In this document: positions 12,201 to 22,157 of the stretch, piece by piece
Layout: every line of letters starts with the position of its first letter
How positions within the stretch are numbered: the stretch's first letter is position 1
Source of the DNA: Lytechinus pictus
Taxonomy: Eukaryota; Echinodermata; Echinoidea; Temnopleuroida; Toxopneustidae
Length of the DNA: 64,000 nt
Assembly: GCF_037042905.1 (NCBI RefSeq)
Contig: NC_087253.1
Coordinates: 18,017,501 to 18,081,500, forward strand
Reading direction: 5' to 3'
Notes under the pieces: model-generated
The model's input: only the letters and a program-made list of their open reading frames with translations
Told to the model about the DNA's origin: nothing
The model's database searches: none
Made by a program: the position numbers and the translations under genes

Positions 12201-13872
12201 GACATGAAATATTTTTTTTTTTCCCCAGAAATTTGATTTCCCCCCCCCCCCCCCCCCCGAGAAATTGGATTATCTTTTTTACTTATAAGAATCGTGACTT
12301 TGGGCATGTTTTCCAAAATTTTAAGGAAAAATAGGACTTTAAGTTTGAAAGTAAGATAAAATGAAATAAGGAATTGGATTTTTTTTTCACAATTAAGATT
12401 GTTCTCTCTTTATAATTTTGTCTATATAGTCCCACAAATTCTCCCATGTGCTGTATGAATAAAAGTTGGCATTTTTTCCCGTTTTTCCCTCCTTATTTTA
12501 GCGGAACGCTTCTATCAAGCACGCCCATAACAAGAAGAAGCAGGGACGATCGCGCATTGGTAGTGGGTCACCTGACCCAGCGAGCGGAGAAAGCGATGAT
12601 TCATCCATCGAAAATTCAGATGTAACGGATGACATTGAAGGTAAAAAAGTTACAACTTCTTACATTTGGTTCCCAGTTTTTTGGAGAAAAAAAACAGAAA
12701 AAATTCTTGGAAATTCACATTAAACACCTTTTAAGGGTTGTCTCCTCGAATGTTCTTTTTCAGTCATATAGGTAACTTGAATAATATATCCTGATTTTTT
12801 ATCTGATTAAAAAAAATGTAATCATTAACTCAACCCTAACATGTATCTTTTAGATTTCATCATTCTAAAACATGTTTCTATTGAGGTAATTTTACTTGAA
12901 TTTTTACTTTTTAATTGAATTTTGAAAACATTTTTTAGATTTAATGAAACTAAACATGAGCTCTGATCTTTTGTCTTCTCAAGATTTCAGTCAGGAGTTT
13001 GATAATAGTGTGTCCTCTGGAGTCTGGGTTGATGACATCGATTGAGGTTGATGACATCGATTGAATTGGATGATGAATTGAAACTTTGAAAATGAATTCT
13101 CTTTAGATTTATTGAAACTTTATTTTCTGATCTTTTATCTTCTCACGATTCTAGATAAAAGTCGGGTTATAGTTGTCCCTCTGTAGTTGGGGTTCAGTCA
13201 TTGGTGCAATCTGACAATGAATTGAAAACTTTGAAAATGAATATTCTTAAGATTTACTGAAAAGTGAGACTTATCATGAACTTTTTTTTTCTGATCCTTT
13301 GTCTTCTCAAAGAGTCCAGTCATAAGTTAGGTTACACAGCGCCTGCAGAAGTGCAGATGGAGGACATCATTCGCCTGATTAGACAATGAATTGAAACTTA
13401 GACAAATGTATTTTCTTGATATTTACTGAAACTCAACATGATATATAATTTATAATCCTTTGTCTTCTGTAGAGTCCAGCCAGTAGTCTGGAAATAAAGC
13501 GCCCTCTGGAGAGCAGGTTGAAGACATCATCGGTCCTGACGTTGAATTGAAACTTTGAGAACGAATGTTCTTTAGATTAACTGAAACTTATGAGTTTTGT
13601 TTGATCCTTTGTCTTCTGCAGTGTCCAGTCAGAAATCCGGTGCTAGAGCGCTCTCTGGAGTCCGTGTTGAGGACATCATCGGTCCGATCAAAGAAGGTTC
13701 CGACTCGGTCCAGAAAGAGCTCAAGACAATCAACAGTAGACTGGCGTTCATGGTCCAACAACAATCCCAATCACGTGCTTCCTCAGGCGCCCTCTCTCGG
13801 TTTGATTGGTTCATGCTTGCCGCGTTTCTCGTCCTCGGTCAGATAGTCTCGGCGTACTTCCTAAGATCGTGA
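104..13872 (+). CDS. OSBPL8/OSBPL5-like: ORP5/ORP8-type oxysterol-binding-protein-related protein, 3' 13 coding exons (5' end outside window)
   Basis: Thirteen exons join in consistent phase: 104-264, 1226-1404, 2464-2545, 3226-3324, 3961-4156, 6333-6430, 6897-6986, 7960-7995, 9126-9226, 10436-10621, 11138-11291, 12502-12640, 13622-13872. They give 589 visible residues plus a stop. The OSBP signature EQVSHHPP spans the 3324/3961 junction (visible residues 172-179), preceded by LSGFYKKPK and KPYNPIIGE. The C-terminus has a Lys/Ser-rich linker, a short amphipathic helix and a hydrophobic anchor (about visible residues 565-589) ending FLRS. Known of the family: ORP5/8 are anchored in the ER by this tail and exchange phosphatidylserine for PI4P at ER-plasma membrane contacts. 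The tail anchor and the whole lipid-binding domain place this gene in that subgroup; which vertebrate paralogue it matches cannot be decided. The N-terminal PH region lies upstream. The gene is convergent with the TIR gene downstream. Confidence 0.93.
1226..1404 (+). CDS. ORP exon b: start of the lipid-binding (ORD) domain
   Basis: It encodes [20 protein letters not shown] and [16 protein letters not shown], strongly conserved ORD lid and first-helix sequence in ORP5/8. The acceptor is CTCAG and the donor is GTGAGT at 1405; it leaves 2 nt of a split Arg codon. Its 3' edge is the founder of a degenerate tandem array that follows immediately. Confidence 0.93.
1335..2250 (+). repeat. Tandem array of the exon b 3' end plus donor site, about 8 copies of ~114 bp
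   Basis: Units start near 1335 (the real exon edge), 1449, 1563, 1675, 1791, 1901, 2015 and 2134. Each has GGAACCCAGGTCATTCCTAG-like exon sequence, then TCCATGC..GACATCATCTCCAG and, in most copies, GTGAGTG. Copy 2 keeps a 54-nt in-frame length; others have 2-nt deletions or lost donors. The copies are decayed exon edges in the intron, not recognised functional exons. Confidence 0.9.
2464..2545 (+). CDS. ORP exon c
   Basis: It completes the split Arg codon and encodes [20 protein letters not shown] then GFYKKPK, typical ORD sequence. It ends in phase 0 at the donor GTATTT. Confidence 0.92.
2680..3125 (+). repeat. Degenerate ~170-bp tandem repeat in the intron, about 3 units
   Basis: Three units share a CAGTTTTTAAAC-like start, AAATTTGGCACACACATTGG-like core and TTTTTCATGTGTTGGAAAT. 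There is no coding potential. Similar monomers occur as dispersed repeats in marine invertebrate genomes (recollection, not checked). Confidence 0.65.
3226..3324 (+). CDS. ORP exon d: KPYNPIIGE block
   Basis: This 99-nt exon is in phase 0 on both sides, with acceptor TTTGTAG and donor GTAAGC. It encodes [18 protein letters not shown] and ends FYIAEQ, the first part of the EQVSHHPP signature. Confidence 0.95.
3961..4156 (+). CDS. ORP exon e: VSHHPP signature exon
   Basis: It starts directly with [20 protein letters not shown] and ends PYANCK plus one base. The His-His pair contacts the PI4P headgroup in characterised ORPs (family knowledge). Acceptor TTTCAG, donor GTAAGA. Confidence 0.96.
4207..5187. 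mobile_element. Foldback MITE in an ORP intron, with a second element nested in it
   Basis: The outer ends are inverted copies: CCAGGGGGTGTGTTTCACAA at the left and TTGTGAAACACCCCCTGG at the right, continuing into AAGTATGACTT-type sequence on both sides. About 4380-5106 looks like an insertion with its own inverted GGGGGGCCATGATGG / CCATCATGCCCCCC sequences and a poly-C run. No ORF of interest. Confidence 0.75.
5925..6150. repeat. Imperfect inverted and direct repeats of GACTGCTGAAAGAC motif
   Basis: GACTGCTGAAAGAC-like motifs recur on the plus strand, and the inverse TTACAGCAGTCTTTCAGAGG sits near 6124-6143. It looks like a small foldback repeat. The rest of the intron from 5188 to 6332 shows nothing recognisable. 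Confidence 0.5.
6333..6430 (+). CDS. ORP exon f
   Basis: It completes a split Gly codon and encodes [20 protein letters not shown] up to EFKLK. GILYGT follows PYANCK directly, as in ORP5/8. Acceptor TTTGCAG, donor GTACGT. Confidence 0.95.
6897..6986 (+). CDS. ORP exon g
   Basis: This 90-nt exon, phase 0, encodes [20 protein letters not shown] and ends LSGKW. It contains the conserved [10 protein letters not shown] beta-strand block of the ORD. Donor GTAAGT. Confidence 0.95.
7098..7533. mobile_element. MITE copy 1 (CAGACCTGCCAACC ends, 6-bp target duplication)
   Basis: The element starts CAGACCTGCCAACC and ends GGTTGGCAGGCCTG. It is flanked by CTGTTA at 7092-7097 and again at 7534-7539, a 6-bp target site duplication. 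The interior matches the copy at 17006-17387. It codes for nothing convincing. CAG..CTG ends suggest a hAT-related non-autonomous element, but the superfamily is not settled. Confidence 0.88.
7575..7895. repeat. ATC/GAT trinucleotide microsatellite
   Basis: About 320 bp is dominated by TCA/ATC triplets with interruptions. The long His, Ile or Asp/Met-rich open frames here on both strands are low-complexity artefacts. Confidence 0.95.
7960..7995 (+). CDS. ORP micro-exon h (36 nt)
   Basis: It encodes [12 protein letters not shown] in phase 0, corresponding to the D-S-E-V-F-I-x-D-K block of ORP8. Acceptor TTCATAG, donor GTGAGT. It lies about 65 bp after a large microsatellite. Confidence 0.93.
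8155..8640. repeat. Probable dispersed repeat material in an ORP intron
   Basis: Contains GGAATATT-rich sequence with inverted partners (TGGAATACC / GGTGTTCCATT) around 8505-8612 and a poly-G run at 8459-8470. No coding sequence. 8641-9125 shows only AT-rich intron. Confidence 0.4.
9126..9226 (+). CDS. ORP exon i
   Basis: It encodes [20 protein letters not shown] and ends ENESEK, conserved in ORP5/8. It leaves 2 nt of the Lys codon. Acceptor TTCAG, donor GTGAGT. Confidence 0.95.
9409..9566. mobile_element. Short palindromic MITE with GGCCCC ends
   Basis: The ends are GGCCCCATTGCATAAAAG and the inverse CTTTTATGCAACGGGGCC, with inverted GTTACCAT-rich arms. About 155 bp, no coding. Confidence 0.75.
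9651..9925. mobile_element. Palindromic MITE with GGGGCCCGTCTTACA ends
   Basis: GGGGCCCGTCTTACAGAGTG at the left mirrors AACTCTTTGTAAGATGGGGC at the right; inner arms carry GATTGATCTGATC and GATTGGATCAA. It belongs to the same general type as several others in this window. Confidence 0.7.
10030..10320. repeat. Degenerate GTA/GTG trinucleotide tract
   Basis: GTAGTAGCAGTAGTGGTGG-type triplets appear in two blocks in the intron. The short Val-rich frame is an artefact. Confidence 0.75.
10436..10621 (+). CDS. ORP exon j
   Basis: It completes the Lys codon and encodes [26 protein letters not shown] and [17 protein letters not shown]. The LW..VT..I and LEE.QR blocks are conserved at the end of the ORD in ORP5/8. 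Donor GTAAGT. Confidence 0.95.
11138..11291 (+). CDS. ORP exon k: TRPWD.LND block
   Basis: It completes an Asp codon and encodes [20 protein letters not shown], then TRTRHRT. This motif closes the ORD and is near-invariant in ORP5/8. It ends in phase 0 at donor GTAGGT. Confidence 0.96.
11322..12025. mobile_element. Inverted-repeat element with GGCCCGTATTCTGAA ends
   Basis: The left end GGCCCGTATTCTGAACACGG mirrors AACTTCAGAATACGGGCC at the right, with related inverted sequence (CAGAATACCTG, TGGCCTGTATTCTGAAG) inside at 11576 and 11710, so at least two copies may be nested or adjacent. No coding. Confidence 0.7.
12502..12640 (+). CDS. ORP exon l: basic/Ser linker before the anchor
   Basis: It encodes [20 protein letters not shown] followed by an acidic Ser-rich run ending DVTDDIE and one base. 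The ORP5/8 linker between ORD and anchor is similarly charged and poorly conserved. Donor GTAAAA. Confidence 0.88.
12964..13700 (+). repeat. Tandem array of the last exon's acceptor and 5' end, 5 copies of ~150-165 bp
   Basis: Units begin near 12964, 13129, 13293, 13454 and 13603, each with GATCCTTTGTCTTCT-like pyrimidine tract, an AG, and exon-like sequence (GTCCAGTCA..., then GAGGACATCAT in most). The last copy is the true terminal exon. Copies 1 and 3 stay open through the exon-like part and then meet stops; copies 2 and 4 meet stops earlier. Confidence 0.9.
13622..13872 (+). CDS. ORP terminal exon m: amphipathic helix and ER anchor
   Basis: It completes a Val codon and encodes SSQKSG, then [20 protein letters not shown], and ends with the membrane segment [19 protein letters not shown] then RS and TGA at 13870-13872. 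Acceptor CTTCTGCAG. A C-terminal hydrophobic tail is specific to ORP5/8 among ORPs (family knowledge). Confidence 0.95.
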
Positions 13873-13998
13873 GTGAGTTGGTATGTTTCGGTGTGACATC
13901 TGTGATCTATTGTTCAGGTTGATTGTATTGATTAGGGTCTGGTAGCACCAAGCTTGGCAATTGATCATGTAATCAATTTTTACAATTGATTTTAAGCA

Positions 13999-14225
13999 TT
14001 GAGGAGGCATGGTAGCTCAGTGGGTAGAGCAGTGGATCTGTGGTCTCGCAATCAGGCACCTGGGTTCAAAACCCAGTCAGTGCTCCAGTGCCCATTGGTA
14101 AGAAGGCTTTTATCCTCCTTACCAGGTCCCTTGGAGAGGACCTTAAGCTGTCAGTCCTTTGGTTGGGTATTAACAAGTATTAATGCTTTCTCAGCAGTCG
14201 GGTAAAGTAACAAACGCCACAATAG
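13999..14225 (+). mobile_element. tRNA-derived SINE
   Basis: An A-box-like TAGCTCAGTGG at 14013-14023 and a B-box-like GGGTTCAAAAC at 14062-14072 are at tRNA spacing, followed by a non-tRNA body. The cloverleaf is degenerate, so this is a SINE head and not a functional tRNA. Confidence 0.8.
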
Positions 14226-17005
14226 ATCGTAAAAATGATCAGTCAAATCAATTGTAAATACTTGAATATACCCTCTGATCAATTGTTAAGTTTTGTCTTA
14301 CCAGGTGCGAAACTGTAATAGATCTATTCTGATCAAAACAGGGAGGAATGTACTGATTTGATGTAAAAGAAAAAAGGCCAATTTATCGATGTATTCCAGT
14401 ATGTGGTTTGTGTGTCTGAGAACATCTGAAAAACAAATGTTTGATTTATTAATTTTCTTTTTCAAATTAAACCGTACACATTGCAATAATGGTTTTGGTT
14501 GTAACTTCATATACTTCAATGATACTTTGTTTTATTGATTTTTAAATTTATCTTTCTTTTGTGGACATGACAAAGATTGTTTAGTGCTAGTGTGCAGCCA
14601 TATGGAGCATTATAGGTGAAATATAATAATGAATTTCAATCAGATTTTTGAGATATTAGGAAACAGTAAAAAGAAAAAAAAGTAGCTATACAGGTAAGGA
14701 CCTCAGATTTATCATAGCAGTAATCCATCACCGACATGTATTTTTGGAAATTGTGAGAATGGTGGAAAACATTCAGTTTTGATAATAGACCGGTGGGCAA
14801 CCTTGAAAGTATGTAAATTGTCAGCATACTGATTCACATATTGTTACATGACTTTAAGAATAATTTATTGATTGATGTTGATTATTACTAAGTCTTATCT
14901 TAGTTATTGATGCATTGAATGCTGTGTACATGTAAGTCCACTTTCCACTCTTTCAAATCTACGAATATAGATTTTCATTTCTTGGAGCGCAGCTGTTCCT
15001 TTAATATTCATGCAGTCAAGTTGAGGATGATTGAGTCATTATTGCCTTGTAAATTTGATTTTTATTCCCACATTAAGTTAAAGTATTAACATACAAATCA
15101 CTCTGTGTTTTCTTGATTTCTATTTTCCTTATTTAACAATATAATAATAATGATAACAACGGTTATTGTGAAATAATTTAACCAATAGGGCAAGTGTGCA
15201 AACTTTGCGATGAACATATCTACAATACATGTACGTGTATATAAATTTGAACTCGCCATTTTGTTCCGAGAGTTTGCGAAGGACTTGTATGTTTTTATAT
15301 AAAAGCTTTAGCTATATGTACGTTATTTTGATGTAGTATTTTTTAATGGTAAGTACTCATCGTCGTTTGTTGACCAATGATTCTTCCTACATTGATAGAG
15401 CCATCAAAATGAACAAAAAGATATATTTTTTATTGTAGAAATTGTAATCGAGTGTCTGTAGTTTCACTAGACGATAAATTGATGTGTTGTAACATTGATA
15501 TGCATATCACTTGTGAATTAATTATAAGTGTAATTGTTTTGATATGCCGATTAAGATTGCTGAAGGCTAGGGTGGAGATGCCCTTTATTTTAGTCACCTG
15601 GGAAATAAAACATTTTTCAACTTTAAAGAGATAAGTTTAAAGTATCATTAAAAGTATACAAATTTGTATCTGACAGTAGGGGAGGAATACCATATCTCTT
15701 AATGCTAGTTTTATATCTGGAACAATTCTTGATCTTTTAAAATTGTAATGGATGTCGTTATAAATAGTAGTGGAAGTCACAATCTAAGAATGCGAGAGAT
15801 ACACTGCCTGAAACTGAAAGTAACCGTGAAAACCAAACATGCCCTAATTAAAACAGCCTGGTGCTTCCTTTATCGTGAAATCATAGATGTAATTGATCAA
15901 TAACTAAAATATAACCTGTAAAGCTCGGCCAAGATTGCGGTTTAGATTCGATTTGATTTAATTTATTGATTTCGGTAATATGATAAACATAACATAATAA
16001 GGAAACAAGGTCGAACATACTACAAGACATAATATGATATATATAATATAATCATAGATTTAAGGAACACAATTCAATGTTGAACTGGTGATTTTGATGT
16101 TTAAATCTGGGGCCCGTAAAACGAAGATTAGCTATTGATTGTTTGGCTGATCTTCCCATTGATCATACACAATAATCAGTGCAATCGATGATAGAAATCG
16201 GCTCCATGATCAATCGCAAGGCTTTATGTCACAGGGCCTCAGACAAAGTTACTGCCATGAAGGAAACGATCAACCGATCAGGGTCAAAATCAGCTTTGAT
16301 ACCTCCTTATAAGTAAGGCAGGCGTAAAACAGAGATACGCTTATTGTTTTTTCTGCACAAAGAGTCATACATGTAGACCTATGGCCAGGCCTCATTATTT
16401 CATTGCAGGGCAAAGCGTTCTATTACTAGAAGCATAACAGCGCAATTGCCATCACCTTCATTTGGCAATTTATTTCTAGACTTATGATTGTTTGTTTTTT
16501 TATTATCTAGAATTAAACTGAAATTGATTGCATGTTTCTAGGTACAACATCCTTAGATTTTTATTCCTCCCCGACACATCTCATTTCCATTCTCCATACA
16601 TTATGTCCGTGATTCTGACATCTAAATCAGTGTTATGTTGCAAAAAAATATATTATTTCAATTACCATTCCAGCTGGAAAATAACTATTCTTTTGCCCCG
16701 TGGATAGTTTATCTTTCCCTAATCTTTGCCTAAAGCTGCATCATTGGATAAACTTTAACATTAATATGAATGGGGATTTCCAGTGCTCCTTTTTTTTTCC
16801 AGTGCTTTTGAGCTTTTCGGGGGGTAAATCACCCCCAGCTCCCATGTAATTTTTTTTTCCTTGCCTGGAGAAGAGAAGTACTTCAAAATAGAAAAACAGC
16901 AAATCAGTAATTATAAATAGAATTATAAACTCTTCATGAGCTTGCATATATCCATGCCTTACACTGTGGGGAAATATCGACTGAACAAACAAAACTGACA
17001 TTTGG
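14226..17005. other. Intergenic or 3'UTR, no gene seen
   Basis: AT-rich sequence with no convincing coding. A palindromic MITE with GGGGCCCGTAAAACGAAG / inverse-like GGGCCTCAG ends lies at about 16108-16240. Where the ORP 3'UTR ends cannot be decided. Confidence 0.6.
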
Positions 17006-17387
17006 CAGACCTGCCAACCAGTACGTTTTAGCCGTATTTATTCCTTTTTTTTTTTTTTTTTACTAAATCGTAATTTATTGAGAAAAATAATCTCTATATG
17101 TCTCTATTTCATAAAACGTGCACAAATATGGTTATTAGATCAATGTAATTTCAGGTAACTTGTTTTTTTTTCAATCATTTTGTTCAAACCAGGGTGAAGA
17201 TATACACATGTTTTAATGTTTTTTTTTCATCTGCAAGAGCAGTGCGCATTTTAGCTTGCATGCAGCTTGAGCGCCGCGATGAGCGAGTGCGCCAAGCATT
17301 TTATTATGAAATACACTTTTTTGGGGAAAAATACAGTTTTTTTTTTCACAGAATACAGTTTTTCATTCCCAGAGGTTGGCAGGTCTG
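17006..17387. mobile_element. MITE copy 2 (CAGACCTGCCAACC ends, 6-bp target duplication)
   Basis: It starts CAGACCTGCCAACC and ends GGTTGGCAGGTCTG, flanked by ATTTGG at 17000-17005 and 17388-17393. The interior is close to the copy at 7098-7533 but lacks some sequence after the first 40 bp. Confidence 0.9.
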
Positions 17388-20300
17388 ATTTGGCTATTTA
17401 TGTTGAACCGTTTTCGATTGTTTTGTAAATGAATTTAATTCTCTACGAGGACCAATGGTTTCCATTTTTTGTGAAAAAAATGTATATTTAAAAGGAATGA
17501 CATTAGCTTTTTAAATGTAGTATAACATTTTAGATAAGAAAGTTGTTTTATAGTTCATTTTATTTATAGCCATCAATTTTCATTATGATGTTATGAAGTG
17601 ATCAAAGATAAAGATGTAATTGTAATTACATTTATATTCAGTAGACATTTAGTTAGTAACAAGCTTCCTTGCCAATTTTTCTTTACAAACTTTTATCTGT
17701 CTTGAATTCAAACTCAGTGATGGTGCAACTCTATAGTCATATTTAATTAATGAAAATGAGGGGAAACAAGTCCTCTTGCTTGTAAGCATACAGAACTTCA
17801 AAGTGTCTGTAATTTTGAGTCATAGAGGACAAACAATATCAAATTGGAATAAAAGAAAAGATAGAAAAGAGTGATTTTTCGATGGTTATGGGACATGTTT
17901 GTTGTTAACAATTCATTTAAGAATGGCTAAATGAACAATTTAATTCCTTTATTTTGTTTGCACCATGTACCAGATCAGGTTCTCTTTCATAAAGACTTAC
18001 GACTATGATAACTTTCTTATTGTAGCTACCACAGGAAAGCTCGATTGTGATTGGCTGCTGAGCCCCGTTACCATGGTAGTTGGCGTAAGGATAGTTGTAA
18101 TTTGTTTTTCTAAAACCGGCCCCATTGCAAAAATCATATTGGGAATGCAAGGGACTTTTAAAACTCCGTGAGAATGTTTTGGTTTTTTTTGGCCAAGACA
18201 GGTTTGGTTTATTTTATTTTATCTATTCTGTATTTTGTATCATTTTTTAGGAAGTGTATTGGCCTAGTTCTGGAGTCAAAAGTCTGCTCACACCTAGACA
18301 TTCCACATAAAATTTTCACTTGCCAAAATCATACAATATTTCTAAATTGTAGTGCTACCACAATAAACTAAATTAAACCTATAAAAATATCAAATGAATT
18401 ATAAACCTCCATAGTATTTTACTTTTATCTGTCATCTGATTCCATGTCGCTGAGATTGAAGTTAATGTCTATCTTGGGATGACTTTTCTTTGCATATGTG
18501 AGCAAAATTGATTAATTTTTGTTTTGTTTTTTTTCTCACCAAAATAATCGTCAATATGCCTCTATTTGCTGTAAACTTCGAATCAGATGGAAATAGTGTA
18601 TCTGTCATGCGCTAAGGAAAGTTGTTATGATGTATCAACCATCATAAGCTGAATATTATAATTTTCATGAATATAAAAAGTAGTGGAAAGTCTGTATGTT
18701 ATTTTTCAAACAAGGGACAAGTTTTGCGGATTTCCTATGTGTATGTAAACTTGACTCCAAATCCGAACAATATAGCACCCTTTTATGTTTACTAATTATA
18801 TAGATTTCAGAAGAATACTTTAGTTGATATATCAGTCATAGCAATGATAAAATGTACAGGTATACACATTATATGCTACCAAGTGCTTGATATATTTAAT
18901 TAAATCTAAAGCTTTATTATACAGACATAAACAGTAAATATATATGTTGTACATTATTCAAAATGTAGATTGATTTTTATTCACATCATTTAAATCATAT
19001 ATTACTTTGTTTTATTTATTTTGATATTGATTTATGTTCTGTGTCGGGTTCCCACTCGCCTGATTCTCGTAACTTTCATTGCACGAAGTTTGCCCGCTTC
19101 CCAGGGGAGAGTGTCATAAAGCACCTTGTCAATGATTTTCACTGCCTAATGTGCTCTGAGCCAATCAGATGCAAGGATTTCAGTAGCTTATAACAAATAA
19201 CAAGTGAAAATCATGGACTAATTGTTGTGTGGAATGCTCCCTTGACCTTAAATCACAAGTATGCTTCTGGAATTTGTTTCAAATGTGTTAACAGTTGTGT
19301 CTTACCAGTATAAACGCATTTTATTGAAAAAAAACTGATGTGTCTGGCCTTGTGAGCTTGCTAGCTTGGCAATCCACTCAGTATTCATAGGATATAGGCT
19401 TTGTATTGGCATGAGGTACTCCATAAAACCAGCAAAAGGCAATGAGCAAAACTTGACTTATTAATGCAATATTGCCAATTATAATTCATTGTCATTATTC
19501 ATATTTTTGGTGGGGGGAGCGTCCCCCACCTGAGGCAACAATCAATTGGCGGGACAGTTTTGTTCATATGCTTCCAGCTGTGTTCATACAAACATGGACC
19601 TACTACAAACAAACTGACCAAACTCTTAACATAAATTTCAAGTAAATTGATATCATAGAGGCACGTGTGAGTTTTTCCTGACACTATTGAGAAATTACAC
19701 ATACATACATAAATGTACATAATTCTTCTGGTATGTGTTCATGAAATTCGTATTCAAAATTTACCAAATTAAATCAATTTCTCCTAGGTGAACTTGTGTG
19801 ATGATTGGGCAATGTAAACATCTCACTCTCTAAATATCTCTCATGGGGGTCTGTTGCACAAATAGCTGCATTTAAACACAACTAAAGAAAATCAAGCACA
19901 AGTATGAAATACACACTTCTGATTGGTTCAAATTCAGCTTTCGTATGATTTGTGAAGTTGCATTTGATCGCAGCTCTTTCTGTAACAGACCCCTGACTAT
20001 TCTTTGTTCTGAGTGATATAATGGTGCTCAAAATGAAAGTATGAAATTGTTTATAAGCAACCAATTTACATTGTATACAGAGACATTCTATAGATTCATA
20101 ATAAGAGCTATATTATATTACAAATTCTATGAAGGCTCAATTACCTGTGTTGTTCGTAGATAAGAGACATTTTATGACCTAAATCACCAGCGAAAACAGT
20201 AAGCTTGTTGCGGTCAAGCCTTAATTTTGACATGTATAGTATGTGATTGTATTTGAAGCCCAAATATTAAAATTAAGAAGAAAAATAACTGTTATTGGTG

Positions 20301-21798
20301 TTGTGTGAAATATGTTGTGTATTAATTTTGTACTTTTTTTTTCTTTTACGTGGACTGTGAGGAAAGCTCAAATGTTTCAGAAAGTTATGCTGTTTGAATC
20401 TCTAAGGCTATGTAAATCTCAAATTTGCAAATTAGTAAGAGCATTTTTGAAAAGCAATTGCAATAGGGCAACTCTGATTTGCTATGTACATGTACTTACT
20501 AATGGCTCTGTCCCACTTACCGATGGACACAAAACGTATGCATAAAGAATACATGGACTAGCAAAATTCCAGAGGTGGCTCCATCCGCTCCAGAAATTGA
20601 CAAATTGTCAAAAATATGTGAAAACAGACAGAAAAAACGGACTTATGAAACATGTATGCAATGAGCACACAATTGATGCATAGCGTTCTTCAACTGATGT
20701 TTTTTTTGTTTACGTTGTGCATCCTCTTTCCATCCGTAAATGCAGTTGGACCGAGCCTTTACTTTGGTTGTTAGATGGTACATGTAATTCTCTCTGGTGT
20801 TATGTTCAAACTCAAGGGTGTTATTTTCACACCAATGGTGTGGTCCTCTAGGGATGGTAATTGTTAGTTTTAACACCCCCGTTTCTACACTGATAATTCA
20901 AAGACTTAACACTGAGTGTTATTGCCGAAAATGACACCTTTCAGTCCTCTGACACCAGGGTCTCGTAACACAAAGGTTAACGATTGAACGTACGCTTGAT
21001 TTTTACGATTGATCGTACATTGTAGCCAATGGAATCAATCGTAGAAAAATGTTCTACGATCATTGCTAAGTTTTGTGTTACGGGCCCCAGGCTATCCCAG
21101 ATATGCAACTGGTGCTGCTTTATTTTTCTTGATTTGAGTAATGAAATGCAATTCAAAGAAAGAAGAGAGGACACTTTGTATCAATGCTTTGAAGATTTAC
21201 TTCATATTTTTATTCACTTACTACCCTTTAAACTAGATTCTGGATACTTTTTCAGCGCTTGCACTTCAAAGCAGAAACGGTCAGGTCCCAGTGTGCTGAA
21301 ATAGATGAGTCATTTGTTTTAACAAACCAACCCCTCCCCAATAAACAAGAAGGTAACAAAAACAACCATTCAGATTCAAGAATATTCTTTGACTCACTTT
21401 ATAATATGAAGCTAAAATATTGTTGAACACTCTGGGCAAACTGATCATCTTATTTCAACGTGATGTAACTTATCAGTTTCCAGTCACGTTTTCAAACTAA
21501 GATAAACAATTATGAATCAGTTCATTAGTAATGCAAACTTTTATACAACTGAAGGAAAGTGTCTTTGAAGTGTTTTTATTCATGCATATCGAAACCAAAT
21601 GGGATGAAGAATTATGTAAGACTAATCTGGGCTTACTTAACCGAAACCATCTGGATCTACATGTATGAACAGGCCGCTTCTCTCCAACTAGATAAGAATA
21701 CGCCCCACAATCGGGTATTGATTAACCAAAACCATCAGGATCTATAGAGGTAGGATAACCGTTGTTTGGAATAACCAAAATATTACCGTATCCATCCA
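17388..21798. other. Intergenic between convergent genes; small MITEs only
   Basis: No coding sequence recognised. Short foldback elements are visible at about 17975-18125 (TTACCATGG arms, GGCCCC end), 19851-19996 (GGGGTCTGTTGCACA / TGTAACAGACCCC) and 20946-21090 (GGGTCTCGTAACACAAAG / TTTTGTGTTACGGGCCC). Confidence 0.6.
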
Positions 21799-22157
21799 TT
21801 AGATAATCTTATCTAATAATCTCTTGAAGCGTACAAGTTCAAGTGTCTTTTTAAGTCCAAACTCAGATTCCATCTTCCTGTAAAAGACCAGGGGTGCCGA
21901 TATGGCCATCTCCTTGAGTCCCAGGAGATCTTCACCATCCCAGCCCTTGAACCAAGGCGTCAGCCTGGGAAACCCGTTCTCCTCGATCCAGTACAAAGCC
22001 TGCTGATTGGTCCATTTGATGACGTTGCTGCTGCACACCGGTGCGAGCCCTTTCCAGCTGGTTGTCGGCACCCCCGCGAAGCCGCCGTTCGCCCTGTGAT
22101 GGGCCGCTTCGGGTGATTTCTCAACGGGTACGACTGCTGTAGGTAGTCCGTTGCTTT
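21799..22157 (-). CDS. TIR gene exon 11: C-terminal SAM-like domain
   Basis: After a linker, residues 795-865 read WTNQQALYWIEENGFPRLTP, WFKGWDGEDLLGLKEMAISA and, near the end, LELVRFKRLLDKII. The W-x(6)-YWIEENG start, GWDGEDLLGLKEM centre and FKRLLDKI helix match the SAM pattern. TAA/TAG-type stop at 21801-21799. SAM domains often oligomerise. Confidence 0.88.

Noticed and set aside
13999..14085. Possible functional tRNA gene
   Set aside because: A and B boxes are present but the stems are degenerate and a SINE body follows.
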